From Charina bottae (lineage: Eukaryota > Chordata > Lepidosauria > Squamata > Charinaidae), in assembly GCA_023362775.1 (NCBI GenBank), contig JALMGJ010000005.1:42367463-42431462 (forward strand): a stretch of DNA of 64,000 nt, read 5' to 3'. Position 1 is the stretch's first letter; every line of letters begins with the position of its first letter. Below the pieces are notes generated by a model. That model did not search any database and was not told the origin of the DNA. It saw only the letters and a program-made list of their open reading frames with translations. Shown in pieces: positions 47,801 through 53,324 of this stretch. Both the position numbers and the translations under genes were made by a program.

Positions 47801-48668
47801 GTCAGTACTAGGCTAAAGAAGAGCCATTTAATTAGTACTAAAGGAGTGTGGAAGCCATTTGGGGTGTAGAGAATACCCAATATAGCGTAGGCCAGCAGTC
47901 CCCAACCTTTTTGGCACCAGGGACCGGTTTCGTGGAAGACAATTTTTCCACAGACGGGGGAGGGGGGTGGTTTTGGGATGATTCAAGTGCATTTACATTT
48001 ATTGTGCACTTTATTATGCATTGTAATATATAATAAAATAATTATACAACTCACCACGCGCGGACTAAAATAAGTGCTGGATTCTGACTTCTCATAAGGA
48101 TCGCGCAACCTAGATCTCTCACATGCGCAGTTTACAGTAGGGTTCGCGCTCCTATGAGAATCTAATGCCGCCGCTGATCTGACAGGAGGCGGAGCTCAGG
48201 CAGTAATGCGAGCGATGCTGTGCGGCCTGGTTCCTAACAGGCCACGGACCGGTACCAGTCCGTGGCCCGAGGGTTGAGGACCCCTGGTGTAGGCGGCTCC
48301 GTTCTGGTGTTAGTACTTAAAAGAAAACAATGTTCTGCAGAGTGGGAAACCACCATCATTGCAATAAGCTGACATTTTTTGTCGTATGCTGACTTTGGTT
48401 ACAGACAATGCTTGGGATGGTGCTAAAAAGTAGCGTGGTGGTATATTTATCAGTGGAGAGAGGATTTTTAAAGCCCTGTCTTAGCACGAGCCAACAGTGA
48501 GGAACTGAGAGCTGCCAAAAAAGCTCTTAAGTTTGCTACTCCCCAATCATCCTTACCTTTATTGTCACCTACCACCCATCAAGGTTCAATCTTCTCATTT
48601 CCTTCTTTTCCCGTTGCAGATCAAGGCAAAGCATGTTCAAAATGCCCCGGGCTGAGCTGAGGAAATAA
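23814..48668 (+). CDS. Prominin-family five-pass membrane glycoprotein, prominin-3 candidate (first coding exon missing)
   Basis: Twenty-three exons join in consistent phase to about 760 codons and a stop at 48666-48668: 23814-23875, 24193-24398, 25904-26024, 29412-29475, 30195-30284, 30969-31159, 31638-31712, 32082-32145, 38055-38214, 38871-39023, 39692-39815, 40186-40277, 41094-41178, 41404-41553, 43364-43435, 44685-44777, 44867-44920, 45448-45528, 46151-46219, 46728-46817, 47261-47373, 47714-47740, 48620-48668. The order matches PROM1/PROM2: TM1, cysteine-rich loop ([12 protein letters not shown]), TM2, glycosylated loop, TM3, TM4, second glycosylated loop, TM5, short cytoplasmic tail. Prominins bind cholesterol and mark membrane protrusions. 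With an N-terminal exon of roughly 75-100 codons the length would equal the family's usual 830-865. [12 protein letters not shown] and GGNSYTLVC are PROM2-like. The juxtamembrane tail [10 protein letters not shown] is PROM1-like. That mixture and the HPS6/ARMH3 neighbourhood suggest the third paralogue. Confidence 0.9.
24193..24398 (+). CDS. Prominin exon b (TM1, cysteine-rich loop, start of TM2)
   Basis: The acceptor is CCACCTCTAG and the donor GTGAGT. It encodes [20 protein letters not shown], then LVPLVGLYF and the intracellular [12 protein letters not shown] motif, then the first half of TM2 ([13 protein letters not shown]). It ends in phase 2. Confidence 0.95.
24399..25903. other. Intron between prominin exons b and c
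   Basis: About 1.5 kb of intron with no recognised element. A degenerate LINE-tail-like ATTGATTGATTGATTACATT lies near 25,769. Confidence 0.6.
25904..26024 (+). CDS. Prominin exon c (end of TM2, start of first large loop)
   Basis: The acceptor is TTCCTCTGCTAAAG and the donor GTGAAC. The phase-2 join gives [19 protein letters not shown], matching the PROM2 motif VCAFVTNQR. An N-glycosylation sequon NNT and NSIPQ follow. It was found by phase and homology because the longest open frame there is a different one. Confidence 0.9.
26205..26687. mobile_element. Penelope-like inverted-pair element, second family
   Basis: A 483-bp insertion in a prominin intron, with the 13-bp duplication CATTGGTTGGTTC at 26192-26204 and 26688-26700. 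A one-sided 37-bp extension is followed by two inverted copies of one module around a unique centre (about 26,432-26,500). The plus-strand copy carries CTGAAGA (26603-26609), a stem GCCGGC/GCTGGC (26611-26616/26624-26629), GAAAC (26630-26634) and GTTAGG. The bases CCT just before CTGAAGA pair with AGG after GTT. This is a hammerhead-like fold with one extra base after CTGAAGA. Its architecture equals that of 18,403-19,300 and 27,599-27,802. I see no protein sequence here. Confidence 0.75.
26875..27329. mobile_element. hAT element with CAGAGCTTTCCAAACT ends, GC-rich centre
   Basis: The terminal inverted repeats are CAGAGCTTTCCAAACTGTGT (left) and CACTTTGGAAAGCCCTG (right). The perfect 8-bp duplication CCCTAGCA lies at 26867-26874 and 27330-27337. 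The interior is a CG-rich, CGGCGG-repetitive sequence with internal inverted duplications (CTTCCGCGTTTTAGCGGAGG twice) and no transposase. Relatives lie at 57107, 57457 and 60825. Long frames through it are compositional artefacts. Confidence 0.92.
27599..27802. mobile_element. Short Penelope-like palindromic element
   Basis: A 204-bp foldback flanked by the 12-bp duplication ACTAACAATATT (27587-27598 and 27803-27814). The palindrome spans 27599-27766, and a 36-bp extension ends CTTCATAGACAT. Each arm carries CTGAAGA (27686-27692), stem GCTCCTT/AAGGAGC around loop GGAT, GAAAC (27712-27716) and GTT. It is the minimal version of the 18,403-19,300 element, without coding sequence. Confidence 0.85.
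28320..28680 (-). repeat. Diverged LINE fragment, probably L2-like
   Basis: Phrases such as GAGGGCATTCCAAAG and CATCACTGAGAAGGC resemble the antisense of squamate L2 C-terminal regions. It is highly decayed, so the family assignment is tentative. The 104-codon frame through it is not a gene. Confidence 0.4.
28893..29107 (+). repeat. ACA-type tRNA SINE, 5' truncated
   Basis: It starts within the body (CGAAAGCATGCAAATGCAAG), contains GGTACCACTTCGGTGGGTAG and ends CCTTTACCTTTACCTTTT. The tRNA head is absent. Confidence 0.88.
29412..29475 (+). CDS. Prominin exon d
   Basis: The acceptor is TGTCCCCACAG and the donor GTGAGT. It encodes [20 protein letters not shown] with one NSS sequon and joins exon c in phase 0. 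Confidence 0.85.
30195..30284 (+). CDS. Prominin exon e
   Basis: The acceptor is TTCTTTGCAG and the donor GTATTG. It encodes [16 protein letters not shown] then [14 protein letters not shown], aligning with PROM1 SINSVLGGGILDRL. It has an NTT sequon. Confidence 0.88.
30969..31159 (+). CDS. Prominin exon f
   Basis: The acceptor is TTTTTATAG and the donor GTAGAG. It encodes [16 protein letters not shown]..., then [20 protein letters not shown], then [11 protein letters not shown]. It carries the paired cysteines of the first loop and three sequons (NQT, NLT, NDT). Confidence 0.92.
31638..31712 (+). CDS. Prominin exon g
   Basis: The acceptor is TTTCCACAG and the donor GTAACA. It encodes [18 protein letters not shown] then PNSTIIK, aligning with PROM1 LPPVDAELDNVNNVLRTD. 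Confidence 0.9.
32082..32145 (+). CDS. Prominin exon h
   Basis: The acceptor is TTGCTTGTAG and the donor GTAAGT. It encodes [20 protein letters not shown], aligning with PROM1 YQSLNDIPDRVQRQT. The next intron (32146-38054) is the largest and is full of mobile elements. Confidence 0.9.
32468..33175 (-). repeat. Diverged CR1-like LINE 3' region
   Basis: The plus strand reads AGTCATAGAATTAGGAGGGA at 32,474 and later GTTGCTCTTCTCTGCACCTG...GGTGACCAGAACTGGACACA. These are the hallmark complement of an amniote CR1 3' part. Copies are old and carry many indels. Confidence 0.72.
33181..33300. repeat. Decayed copy of the palindromic hAT MITE
   Basis: The core GCTGGGGAATTCTGGGAGTT and a damaged left end (CAATATTTTCCAACCTGG) identify the family. 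The arms have diverged and no duplication is recognisable. Confidence 0.7.
33600..33850 (-). repeat. Possible old L2/CR1 fragment
   Basis: CACTTTGAACTGTGCTCAGAAATA and the neighbouring text resemble antisense LINE 3' regions common in squamates. The assignment rests on short matches only. Confidence 0.3.
34032..34373 (+). repeat. Full-length ACA-type tRNA SINE
   Basis: A complete copy: tRNA head GGGGCGTGGTGGCTCAGCGA with box B GGTTCGAATCC, the body, and the CCTTTACCTTTACC tail. It is flanked by the 11-bp duplication ACCCATAGATA (34021-34031 and 34374-34384). The near-consensus head suggests a young insertion. Confidence 0.93.
35401..36420 (-). pseudogene. 5'-truncated L1 fragment (ORF2 C-terminus and 3' UTR)
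   Basis: The minus strand encodes the tail of L1 ORF2: [13 protein letters not shown] and WWTCQK at about 36,000-36,060, then [20 protein letters not shown], then [16 protein letters not shown] at 35,640. The 3' UTR begins with a T-run at about 35,407 (A-tail). It is related to the L1 at 14,836-22,125 and has frameshifts. Confidence 0.85.
36437..36679. mobile_element. hAT element with CAGGGGTACCCC ends carrying a GC/CCAAT array
   Basis: The left end is CAGGGGTACCCCACC and the right end GGTTGGGGACCCCTG. The flanks TTGTAGAA (36429-36436) and TTGTAAAA (36680-36687) are a near-perfect 8-bp duplication. The left terminal text (GGGACCGATCATGGAAGACAATTTTTCCATGG) is that of MER30/Charlie12-type elements. 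Inside is a roughly 43-bp tandem unit, three times, containing GGGTTTGCAGGCGGGAGCCA followed by ATTGCGCGG. Confidence 0.85.
36715..36757 (+). repeat. ACA-type SINE fragment
   Basis: CACTTTGGTGGGTAGGTAACAGCGTTCCG matches the SINE body only. It ends just before the target duplication of the next hAT element. Confidence 0.7.
36846..36965 (+). repeat. GC-box/CCAAT tandem array (~41-bp unit x3)
   Basis: Each unit reads GGGGCGGGGTTTGYGGGCGG followed by GAGCCAATCGCGTGGAA. It thus holds an Sp1-type GC box and a forward CCAAT box about 20 bp apart. A homologous array sits in the neighbouring, different hAT element at 36,505-36,620. Confidence 0.85.
37051..37560. repeat. 227-bp tandem repeat, each unit an imperfect palindrome
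   Basis: The motif GCCCCTTCGAAAGGGCAGGC starts at 37051, 37278 and 37505, an exact 227-bp period over two full units and a partial third. Within a unit the first 45 bp (…GGACCCCGAAAATGCCCTC) recur as their reverse complement near the end (GAGGGCATTTTCGGGGTCC…TTCGAAGGGGC). Confidence 0.9.
38055..38214 (+). CDS. Prominin exon i (end of first large loop)
   Basis: The acceptor is TGATTCTTAAAG and the donor GTAGGA. It encodes [20 protein letters not shown] up to [11 protein letters not shown], just before TM3. It has one NIS sequon. Confidence 0.9.
38871..39023 (+). CDS. Prominin exon j (TM3 and second intracellular loop)
   Basis: The acceptor is CTCACTGCAG and the donor GTAAGA. It encodes TM3 ([20 protein letters not shown]), then [20 protein letters not shown], which matches PROM1 YDRHATPTTRGCVSNTGG. 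Confidence 0.95.
39692..39815 (+). CDS. Prominin exon k (TM4)
   Basis: The acceptor is TCATGACAG and the donor GTAAGC. It encodes [20 protein letters not shown], then [20 protein letters not shown], the conserved start of the second ectodomain loop with its cysteine. Confidence 0.95.
40186..40277 (+). CDS. Prominin exon l
   Basis: The acceptor is CTTTTTCTAG and the donor GTGAGT. It encodes [20 protein letters not shown] then TLTSIYK. The LDTP motif is shared with PROM1. Confidence 0.93.
41094..41178 (+). CDS. Prominin exon m
   Basis: The acceptor is TCTTTTAAAG. The donor GTCAAT is weak but is fixed by homology and phase. It encodes [20 protein letters not shown] then NDTFNISK, with three sequons. 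Confidence 0.85.
41404..41553 (+). CDS. Prominin exon n
   Basis: The acceptor is TGTCCCTCTAG and the donor GTAAGA. It encodes [20 protein letters not shown], then [13 protein letters not shown], then [10 protein letters not shown]. It has NVS and NST sequons. Confidence 0.92.
42110..42870 (-). pseudogene. Non-LTR retrotransposon C-terminal fragment (R4/Dong-like?)
   Basis: The minus-strand frame (42,862-42,275) reads [40 protein letters not shown] and [18 protein letters not shown]. The last is a CXC...HX4C zinc-knuckle-like motif typical of LINE C-termini. A 3' tail follows toward 42,110 (ATCAATAAACTTTTATTTGA). It may be the 3' end of the same family as 8,480-9,700. It lies in a prominin intron and is not part of that gene. 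Confidence 0.7.
42957..43023. mobile_element. Internally deleted palindromic hAT MITE
   Basis: A 67-bp derivative keeping both CAGTGTTTCTCAACCTTGGC ends but little of the centre. The perfect 8-bp duplication CCTTAAAG lies at 42949-42956 and 43024-43031. It is the smallest family member in the window. Confidence 0.9.
43364..43435 (+). CDS. Prominin exon o
   Basis: The acceptor is TTTTCTGTAG and the donor GTGAGT. It encodes [20 protein letters not shown] then AKKT, an amphipathic helix-like segment with an NLT sequon. Confidence 0.9.
43690..44530 (-). pseudogene. Diverged L2 LINE fragment
   Basis: The minus strand encodes L2 reverse transcriptase pieces: [20 protein letters not shown] then [20 protein letters not shown] (44,470-44,310), and later the [20 protein letters not shown] region at about 44,030. 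An AAT-rich tail sits at 43,697-43,720. Frames are broken. Confidence 0.82.
44685..44777 (+). CDS. Prominin exon p
   Basis: The acceptor is TTCCTTTTCAG and the donor GTGAGT. It encodes [20 protein letters not shown] then [11 protein letters not shown], aligning with PROM1 [20 protein letters not shown]. Confidence 0.9.
44867..44920 (+). CDS. Prominin exon q
   Basis: The acceptor is TTCTCCCCCAG and the donor GTAAGC. It encodes [18 protein letters not shown], 18 codons with an NST sequon. Confidence 0.88.
45448..45528 (+). CDS. Prominin exon r
   Basis: The acceptor is ATCCCACCAG and the donor GTAAGT. It encodes [20 protein letters not shown] then TEEVIKN, aligning with the PROM1 segment before the last helices. 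It has NST and NET sequons. Confidence 0.9.
46151..46219 (+). CDS. Prominin exon s
   Basis: The acceptor is TTCCATCTAG and the donor GTAAGT. It encodes [20 protein letters not shown] then QNA, matching PROM1 IIGYFEHYLQWIEF. Confidence 0.93.
46728..46817 (+). CDS. Prominin exon t
   Basis: The acceptor is TTTGTTGTCAG and the donor GTGAGG. It encodes [20 protein letters not shown] then [10 protein letters not shown], with the two conserved cysteines before TM5. Confidence 0.95.
47261..47373 (+). CDS. Prominin exon u (TM5)
   Basis: The acceptor is CCCCCTCCTAG and the donor GTAAGG. It encodes [20 protein letters not shown], then [20 protein letters not shown]5 and the basic juxtamembrane stretch. 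Confidence 0.96.
47714..47740 (+). CDS. Prominin exon v (cytoplasmic micro-exon)
   Basis: A 27-bp micro-exon with acceptor TCCTATTAG and donor GTAAGT. It encodes EDEIMENFE and then two bases of a leucine codon, and keeps phase with both neighbours. Prominin tails are known for alternatively spliced small exons. Confidence 0.8.
47893..48286. mobile_element. MER30/Charlie12-like hAT MITE
   Basis: The left end is CAGCAGTCCCCAACCTTTTT and the right end GGGTTGAGGACCCCTG. The flanks GCGTAGGC (47885-47892) and GTGTAGGC (48287-48294) match at 7 of 8 bases. The interior (GGTTCGCGCTCCTATGAGAA, CTGACAGGAGGCGGAGCTCA, CCACGGACCGGTACCAGTCC) is strikingly like the mammalian MER30B/Charlie12 consensus as I remember it. 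It sits in the prominin intron before the last exon. It is non-coding. Confidence 0.88.
48620..48668 (+). CDS. Prominin last exon (C-terminus)
   Basis: The acceptor is TTCCCGTTGCAG. It encodes [16 protein letters not shown] and TAA. The basic tail resembles PROM2 (IPRVTSLKL) in style rather than the longer PROM1 tail. Confidence 0.85.
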
Positions 48669-50180
48669 CACCTCCTTTTTCAACATTCCATCTCTTAGCA
48701 GCTATGAAGATGACGAACAATGGTCCAGAGAATTTTTGGATTTCTTTTGACAGTGTGGAGTGTGTAGATCATTACTTGGCCACAATTTTTCCTTGAAAAA
48801 GTTTGTAATATAGCAGCAACTTTTTCCCTACAAAAGAGACTATTGTGCCATAAGTCCTGTGACATGGACGTTTACTTTGGCTGTGCGCTCAGGGTATTGA
48901 GAGGTTAGGCTTGCAGACTTTATGCTGTGTCCTTTCTACAGGAAAGGCTCCAGATAACTCAGGAGGCTTCAAAGTCCTTAGATTTCAGTGCCTGATATCA
49001 CTGCCTGCTACTGAATTACCTTACAGACCCCAGTAAGCAGACAGTTGAAATTGTGCTATTTATTTAGAGAGAGAAGGGCATTGTGTGAAGAAGTCTCTTC
49101 TGCTTCAAGTCAATCTATTTTTGTTTCGGTGGCACAGTTAAGATGACTGACACTGGCCTAGAAAGAATTTATAGTCATGAGGACAAGAAATGTGACAGGC
49201 AACATAGCAAAACTTCTTTAATTCTTTGAACCTCAGCAGTCCTCCGCTGTGTTCAAACCTAGAAATCTTTGCTAAATTAAGTTGAATTACAAATGGTGCC
49301 TTGCTGGATCAAATCAAAATTTTGATTCAATTCAAATCAAATCAAATCAAAAACCTACTCCAGAGGTTGACACTCTGGAAGAGAAAGCAAATATGAGCCA
49401 TAATGAAATGCTACTGAGAAGTTCTACTAATCTGTGTGTCACTGAATTGCCTTAAATTTTAGAGCACTTTCCAGATTTTGTGTCTGGTTGCTTCATTATA
49501 CCACTGCAATCTACAGTCATGTATGCTTCTCTTTTTCCCCCTTCCTCACATCCTCTAATACTTGATTTGCATATTTTTGGCATTTTATACCCTCCTCCTC
49601 TAATAATGTTGAACCATGAAAAGGTATTTTGCCAGAAGTGTGGTTCCCTCATGTGGTAGGGAAAATGTTAATAGAATTAGGTATTGCTTAATAAAGAATG
49701 AGAAGTAGAAAAGGATGCATTTAGATTAATACAAAATGAAGATGACTCCAATAATAAAAGGGATGATATAACCATTTGGAAGAGGAACAACGCAAGGCTT
49801 CTATTCCTTTTAGATTAGCCTTATCTGACCTGGGGCATCCAGAGGTGAGGAATTATAACTGACATAATTCCTAGTCAGTATAACCACAACACTGGAAATT
49901 TGCAGTTTGGGGAAGGACTGGACTAGTAGCAGAAAATATTGTGCTTTTTTTAATGAGTTACAGACTCATTAATCCAGAGTATAACATACAGTATGAACTA
50001 ATTAATTGTGTAACATGCTGGTCTGAATGTAACATTACAAATATTTTATTTCAAAGTATTGAATGTCAAGAGGGTAGGTAGATCATGTGTTACTTAAACT
50101 TTTTGTTGTCCCATCTGCGTATAAAACTTTCAAAGAATCTCATTTGTATTTATAATAAAATTTAAATCAGATTCTGCACA
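48669..50180 (+). other. Prominin 3' UTR
   Basis: No coding sequence lies here. AATAAA hexamers at 49690-49695 and 50154-50159 are candidate poly(A) signals; which one is used cannot be decided from sequence. No transposon was recognised in this 1.5 kb, consistent with transcribed 3' UTR. Confidence 0.5.
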
Positions 50181-50627
50181 GTAGCAGAAACTTTTTTATG
50201 CACTTACCATTACTGTACAAGTGACGGTAACAAATGAAATCCTATTGATCAAGGAAATATGAAAACATTACATAAAACACAACACCTTCTTGGCTCCTGG
50301 GGGGAGGCCTCACATTCCCAAATTTACAGAGCAACAAACATGCAAATAATTAGAGAGTAACACACACACTCTGTCACTTTCACTCATTCCTAGGACACCA
50401 TTAATTATCCACAACTCCATCTCTCTCTCACCTTTGCGTTTAAAATGGGAAGCAATTTGACATTATTGTTGTCATGCTATGGATCACTTAGCACAGGACT
50501 GTAGTTTTCCCTAGCAGCTCCACTTTATGCATTCTGTCTTACTTCCACTAAGTTTGATAAAGATATTTTCAATTGCCTGGATTTCATAATTTCTAATTAA
50601 AATTTACTTGATTGTATGAAGGAGAAG

Positions 50628-50946
50628 AGGGGGCGCGATGGCTCAGTGGTTAAGATGCCAGGCTTGTCGATCGGAAGGTCGGCGGTTCGAGACCCATGCG
50701 CCGCGTGATGGAGTGAGCTCCCGCACTCGCCCCAGCTCTTGCCAACCTAGCAATTTGAAAGCATGCAAATGCAAGTAGATTAATAGGTACCACTTTGGTG
50801 GGTAGGTAACAGCGTTCCGTGTGCGTCATGCCAACCACATGACCGTGGAAGCATCTTCGGACAGCGCTGGCTCTTCGGCTAAGAAACAGAGATGAGCACC
50901 GGCCCCTAGAGTCAGACACGGCTGCGCAGGGGAAAACCCTTTTTTT
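50628..50946 (+). repeat. Full-length ACA-type tRNA SINE
   Basis: The head is GGGGCGCGATGGCTCAGTGG with box B GGTTCGAGACC, the body runs AAAGCATGCAAATGCAAGTA, and it ends in GGGGAAAACCC plus a T-run. No clear target duplication was found. Confidence 0.9.
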
Positions 50947-50949
50947 TTA

Positions 50950-53100
50950 AGAAGTGAAAAGGAATAGAGTGAAAATAATTACACCACTCTCCTCCCTCTC
51001 CCCAATTGCTTTACCGATAAAGAGGCTTGAATCTGTGTAAATGCTTTTGTCTCTCATGTGAATGAATATTCTTATTTTCATTGGTATATTGTTTATTTTG
51101 TCTTTCATTTGTAAATTCAGAGAAATTACATTTTTTGTGGCTTTTATAGGATTTAAGGTAGGTCTTGGATACTTAGCATTTATAGACTATTGGTCCCCAA
51201 GAATGAGGCCCACAAAAGGTGTCATCTTGCTCCTACTGGAACTGCAGGGGTAAATATTAACATAAATTGGTCCAAGAATAAACCATCACAATATCAATTT
51301 TGGACTTTGCTTGAAAATTAGCTGGCTGCCCCTGGCTACTACAGTATCAGAAGGAACTCCAAGATGGTCAGGAAGTTATGTTTTTCATTGGACTCTAAAT
51401 ACACATGCTCCTTAATGAATAAAAGAAACTTGATTAACTCCTTTGATAATTTCAAATACTGCTATTAAATATAATTGTGGTGTATTTTTGCAATGGTGTG
51501 ACAAATGCATATTCAACAGGAGCACATCCCTCCAAATCCAATGGCTGACCAAGCCAGAACATCCACTGAGAAAAGACGGCTGTTGAAGCATCAAATTAAT
51601 AATCATTACATGCTTATACATCTAACAAAGAAACAAGGAAGTTACTTGTTCTCTTGATGTTTAGCAGTCACTTCCAACTCCCCTCCCATCATATTATGAA
51701 ATCTAATTTCAGATTGGTTAAAATCTCTTACTTAACTGTTTGAATCGATACTTTTAATCTACTCTTCCCTGAACATTCCAGTTAGAGAATCTAAAGGCAG
51801 GGATATTAAACCTGTAACTGTTTTACAGAAGCTGGGAAGTTAAGAGCATAGCTCTTATACTATGGCTCAACAGACAAAAAGGCATTGATTGTTAGCTGTT
51901 TGCTTGCTGTAGTTTTCCTTCCCAGCAATGATTTTTGACTTAGCCAAAATTCTTCCAGGTCAGACTATGATTTATCTACTAGTGTTGGTCCCCATTAACC
52001 AGTGAGCTCAGACTGAATTAACAACACAAATACTGTAGAAGATACACACAGCTGGGTGTACATGATGCCTATTCCAGGTACTTTGCAGCATAGCACATAG
52101 AACCTGGAGCCGCCCTGATGCTGCTGAACCACAACTCCCCAGCCCACAGAGCTAATGGTCAGGGATGCTGGAAATGCAGCTCAGCGATGTTTGGAGGGCA
52201 CAGGTTCCCCACCCCTGGTGGAGAAGGCTGTCTTTAAATGGTAGCCGGTCTTAAGCAGAGCGGACTACCAAGACAATTGTCAAGGGCTGTGTTGTAATAG
52301 CACCTTGCTTCAAGTCTCACTATTCTTTTAAAGCAGAGAAAGATTTGCTTAAATTTAAGAGATGTAGCATTAGGGAGAATTATGCTTTCTTACAAAGAAG
52401 TAGGGTATGAACTATTATAGTGAATCTCCTCCACTTTTCTAAAAAGCGAAAGATAAAGGCCACTATAGGGGACAAAGATATGCATAGATAAATGCAGTAG
52501 AAACAGCTGGTGCTTCCCCTGCTGTAGATAAATATTGCTTGCTTAAATCTGTGATACATCTGGGGATTGATTTTTCAGAGAAGCAGCAGCTGATATGATT
52601 GCATTTAGGGAGTTTCAAAAGCATTAGTTTCAGGAGGAAGTAAGGCTGGTAAACGAAACTTGTTAGCCTTGTTATCAAGAACCTCCTCTCCCCCCCCTTA
52701 AGAAGTAACAGTCTAGAGAAGCCTTCTTCCAACCTGATGCTCTTCAGATGCCTTAGACTACAATATTCATCAGCCCCCAATCCCCATAGCAGCCATGTGC
52801 ATTGGAGGAAGACGACTTCTGAGCACACCAGAACGCTACTTCTCAGCAAAACTCCTATACAAATATAGCTGATGAATGCAGATTGGCATGTTATCAAACT
52901 GTCAACCAGTCCCATATTATTATTCATGAAAGGACAGGAGTTCATCAGTAGTAGTATTTCAAGCAGTCCTGGTAAAAATAATAATTGCGTCATTCCTATA
53001 TGCAGCTGTCCCCCGTCTGATGCTCTCCAGATGGACTAGAAATATAATCCAGAATTCTCATTTTGAGAATTATAATCCCAACACATCTGAAAGGTTAGGG
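50950..53100. other. Intergenic region between prominin and HPS6 3' ends
   Basis: Mostly unrecognised. Old hAT-like fragments are present: 52,120-52,222 (ACAACTCCCCAGCC...CACAGGTTCCCCACCCCTG), 52,725-52,800 and 53,008-53,105. Predicted frames here (for example 52,993-52,463, minus) have no visible homology. Confidence 0.4.
52120..52222. repeat. Old hAT fragment (CAGGGGTGGGGAACCTGTG end)
   Basis: The right end CACAGGTTCCCCACCCCTG and internal CTAATGGTCAGGGATGCTGG match a common squamate hAT MITE. The left end is lost. Confidence 0.6.
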
Positions 53101-53110
53101 AAGAGATGCC

Positions 53111-53116
53111 TTTATT
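53111..53116 (-). promoter_or_regulatory. Candidate HPS6 poly(A) signal
   Basis: AATAAA on the minus strand, 209 bp beyond the HPS6 stop codon. Confidence 0.4.
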
Positions 53117-53324
53117 TACCCCTGTTTAAAGGTATAAAAAGCTTTCAATCCTTCCTAGAAGCTCTGCACTCTTTCACATAAACTCATTGGCAATACACGA
53201 TTCTGTGATTTAACCTCCCGCTTTAGCTGGGTGAGCTTGGAATATAAAGACTACGGCTCCTGATTCTACCAGAACCATTTTAAAAATACCATTTTGCGTT
53301 TTCCATCGCCTCATACAATGAAAA

